Positions 63,855-64,000 of a stretch of DNA of 64,000 nt are shown here, one piece after another; within the stretch, counting starts at the first letter, position 1, and each line of letters opens with the position of its first letter. Under the pieces are notes generated by a model, which was given only the letters and a program-made list of their open reading frames with translations, did not search any database and had not been told where the DNA came from. This DNA is from Acidobacteriota bacterium. Its GTDB lineage: Bacteria > Acidobacteriota > Terriglobia > Terriglobales > Acidobacteriaceae. The position numbers and the translations under genes were made by a program. The stretch covers positions 1-64,000 of the forward strand of contig QIAU01000135.1 in NCBI GenBank assembly GCA_003225055.1. The letters run 5' to 3'.

Positions 63855-63903
63855 CTTTTGATCAACGAAACGGCCGCGTGAGGAATCTTAAGAGCTGGTC
63901 TCC

Positions 63904-63930
63904 GCCTCGCCTCCGGGTCGAGGCTTTTTT
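63904..63930 (+). terminator. intrinsic terminator after rpmA
   Basis: GCCTCG (63904-63909) pairs with CGAGGC (63919-63924), loop CCTCCGGGT, followed directly by TTTTTT. It lies 50 bases after the rpmA stop. Confidence 0.85.
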
Positions 63931-63957
63931 GTGTTTTGATTTAGTCCCGTTGGCGCA

Positions 63958-63995
63958 GTCGTCCTCGGCTGGGCGGCTGAGGGCAGCTCTGCTCC
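63958..63995. repeat. degenerate copy of the mnmE-type palindromic repeat
   Basis: GCAGTCGTCCTCGGCTGGGC followed by GGCTGAGGGCAGCTCTGC resembles the 32347 and 29617 copies (CTCGGCTG...GAG.GCAGCTC). It lies just before the window edge, after the rpmA terminator. Confidence 0.5.
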
Positions 63996-64000
63996 GTGAA

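Overview
This window looks like an origin-proximal stretch of a chromosome from Acidobacteriota (Terriglobia/'Koribacter'-like). I infer this from the style of the housekeeping proteins, from the abundance of small secreted hypothetical proteins, carboxypeptidase-regulatory TonB receptors and DUF5916/DUF4139/DUF4097 proteins, and from dispersed repeats of the GTCATTCCGAGCGAAGC type. The assignment is from recognition, not from a database search.

Layout. 1-970: 3' end of a 23S rRNA gene, a tRNA-free spacer full of repeats, 5S rRNA and a strong terminator. 1.1-1.7 kb: gene debris (ISAzo13 transposase and pRiA4b ORF-3 remnants). 1.9-3.2 kb: a NIPSNAP protein and a MarR-GNAT fusion regulator. 3.4-6.8 kb: parB, parA, a cluster of four perfect parS sites, and rsmG. 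7.2-15 kb: accessory genes, including a DsbA-like protein, a TonB-dependent receptor with a Cys-rich secreted protein upstream, DoxX, and decayed genes. 15.2-27.6 kb: an EF-G-like GTPase, ruvB, an aminotransferase, a beta-propeller/MoaD-like pair, an HxlR regulator, a DUF5916 outer-membrane protein and ruvA. 28.4-33.3 kb: the leftward block mnmE, khpB/jag, yidC, yidD, rnpA, rpmH. 33.4-34.5 kb: an ankyrin-repeat gene sits between rpmH and dnaA. 35-42.4 kb: the rightward block dnaA, dnaN, mscL and gyrB. 42.8-58 kb: envelope/secreted proteins, PfpI, PilZ, an SDR oxidoreductase and gyrA. 58.8-60.1 kb: an intact IS630-family element. 60.5-63.9 kb: small envelope genes, then rplU and rpmA.

How it fits together. 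Coding strand switches between the ankyrin gene (leftward) and dnaA (rightward), as expected around a replication origin. The best origin candidate by DnaA-box-like repeats is the dnaA-dnaN gap. The ParABS segregation module lies about 29 kb away. Genes for replication initiation (dnaA, dnaN), supercoiling (gyrA, gyrB), recombination (ruvA, ruvB), tRNA modification (mnmE), membrane insertion (yidC, yidD) and ribosome assembly (rpmH, rnpA, rsmG, rplU, rpmA) are interleaved with accessory genes.

Three things stand out. Several housekeeping genes (ruvB, ruvA, mnmE) have a promoter -10 box so close to the start codon that the mRNAs are probably leaderless. A dispersed palindromic repeat is inserted in frame inside mnmE. 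An unusual number of small genes are broken by frameshifts or internal deletions (about ten), which may be true decay or assembly indels. I found no tRNA gene, CRISPR array, phage or obvious defence system.
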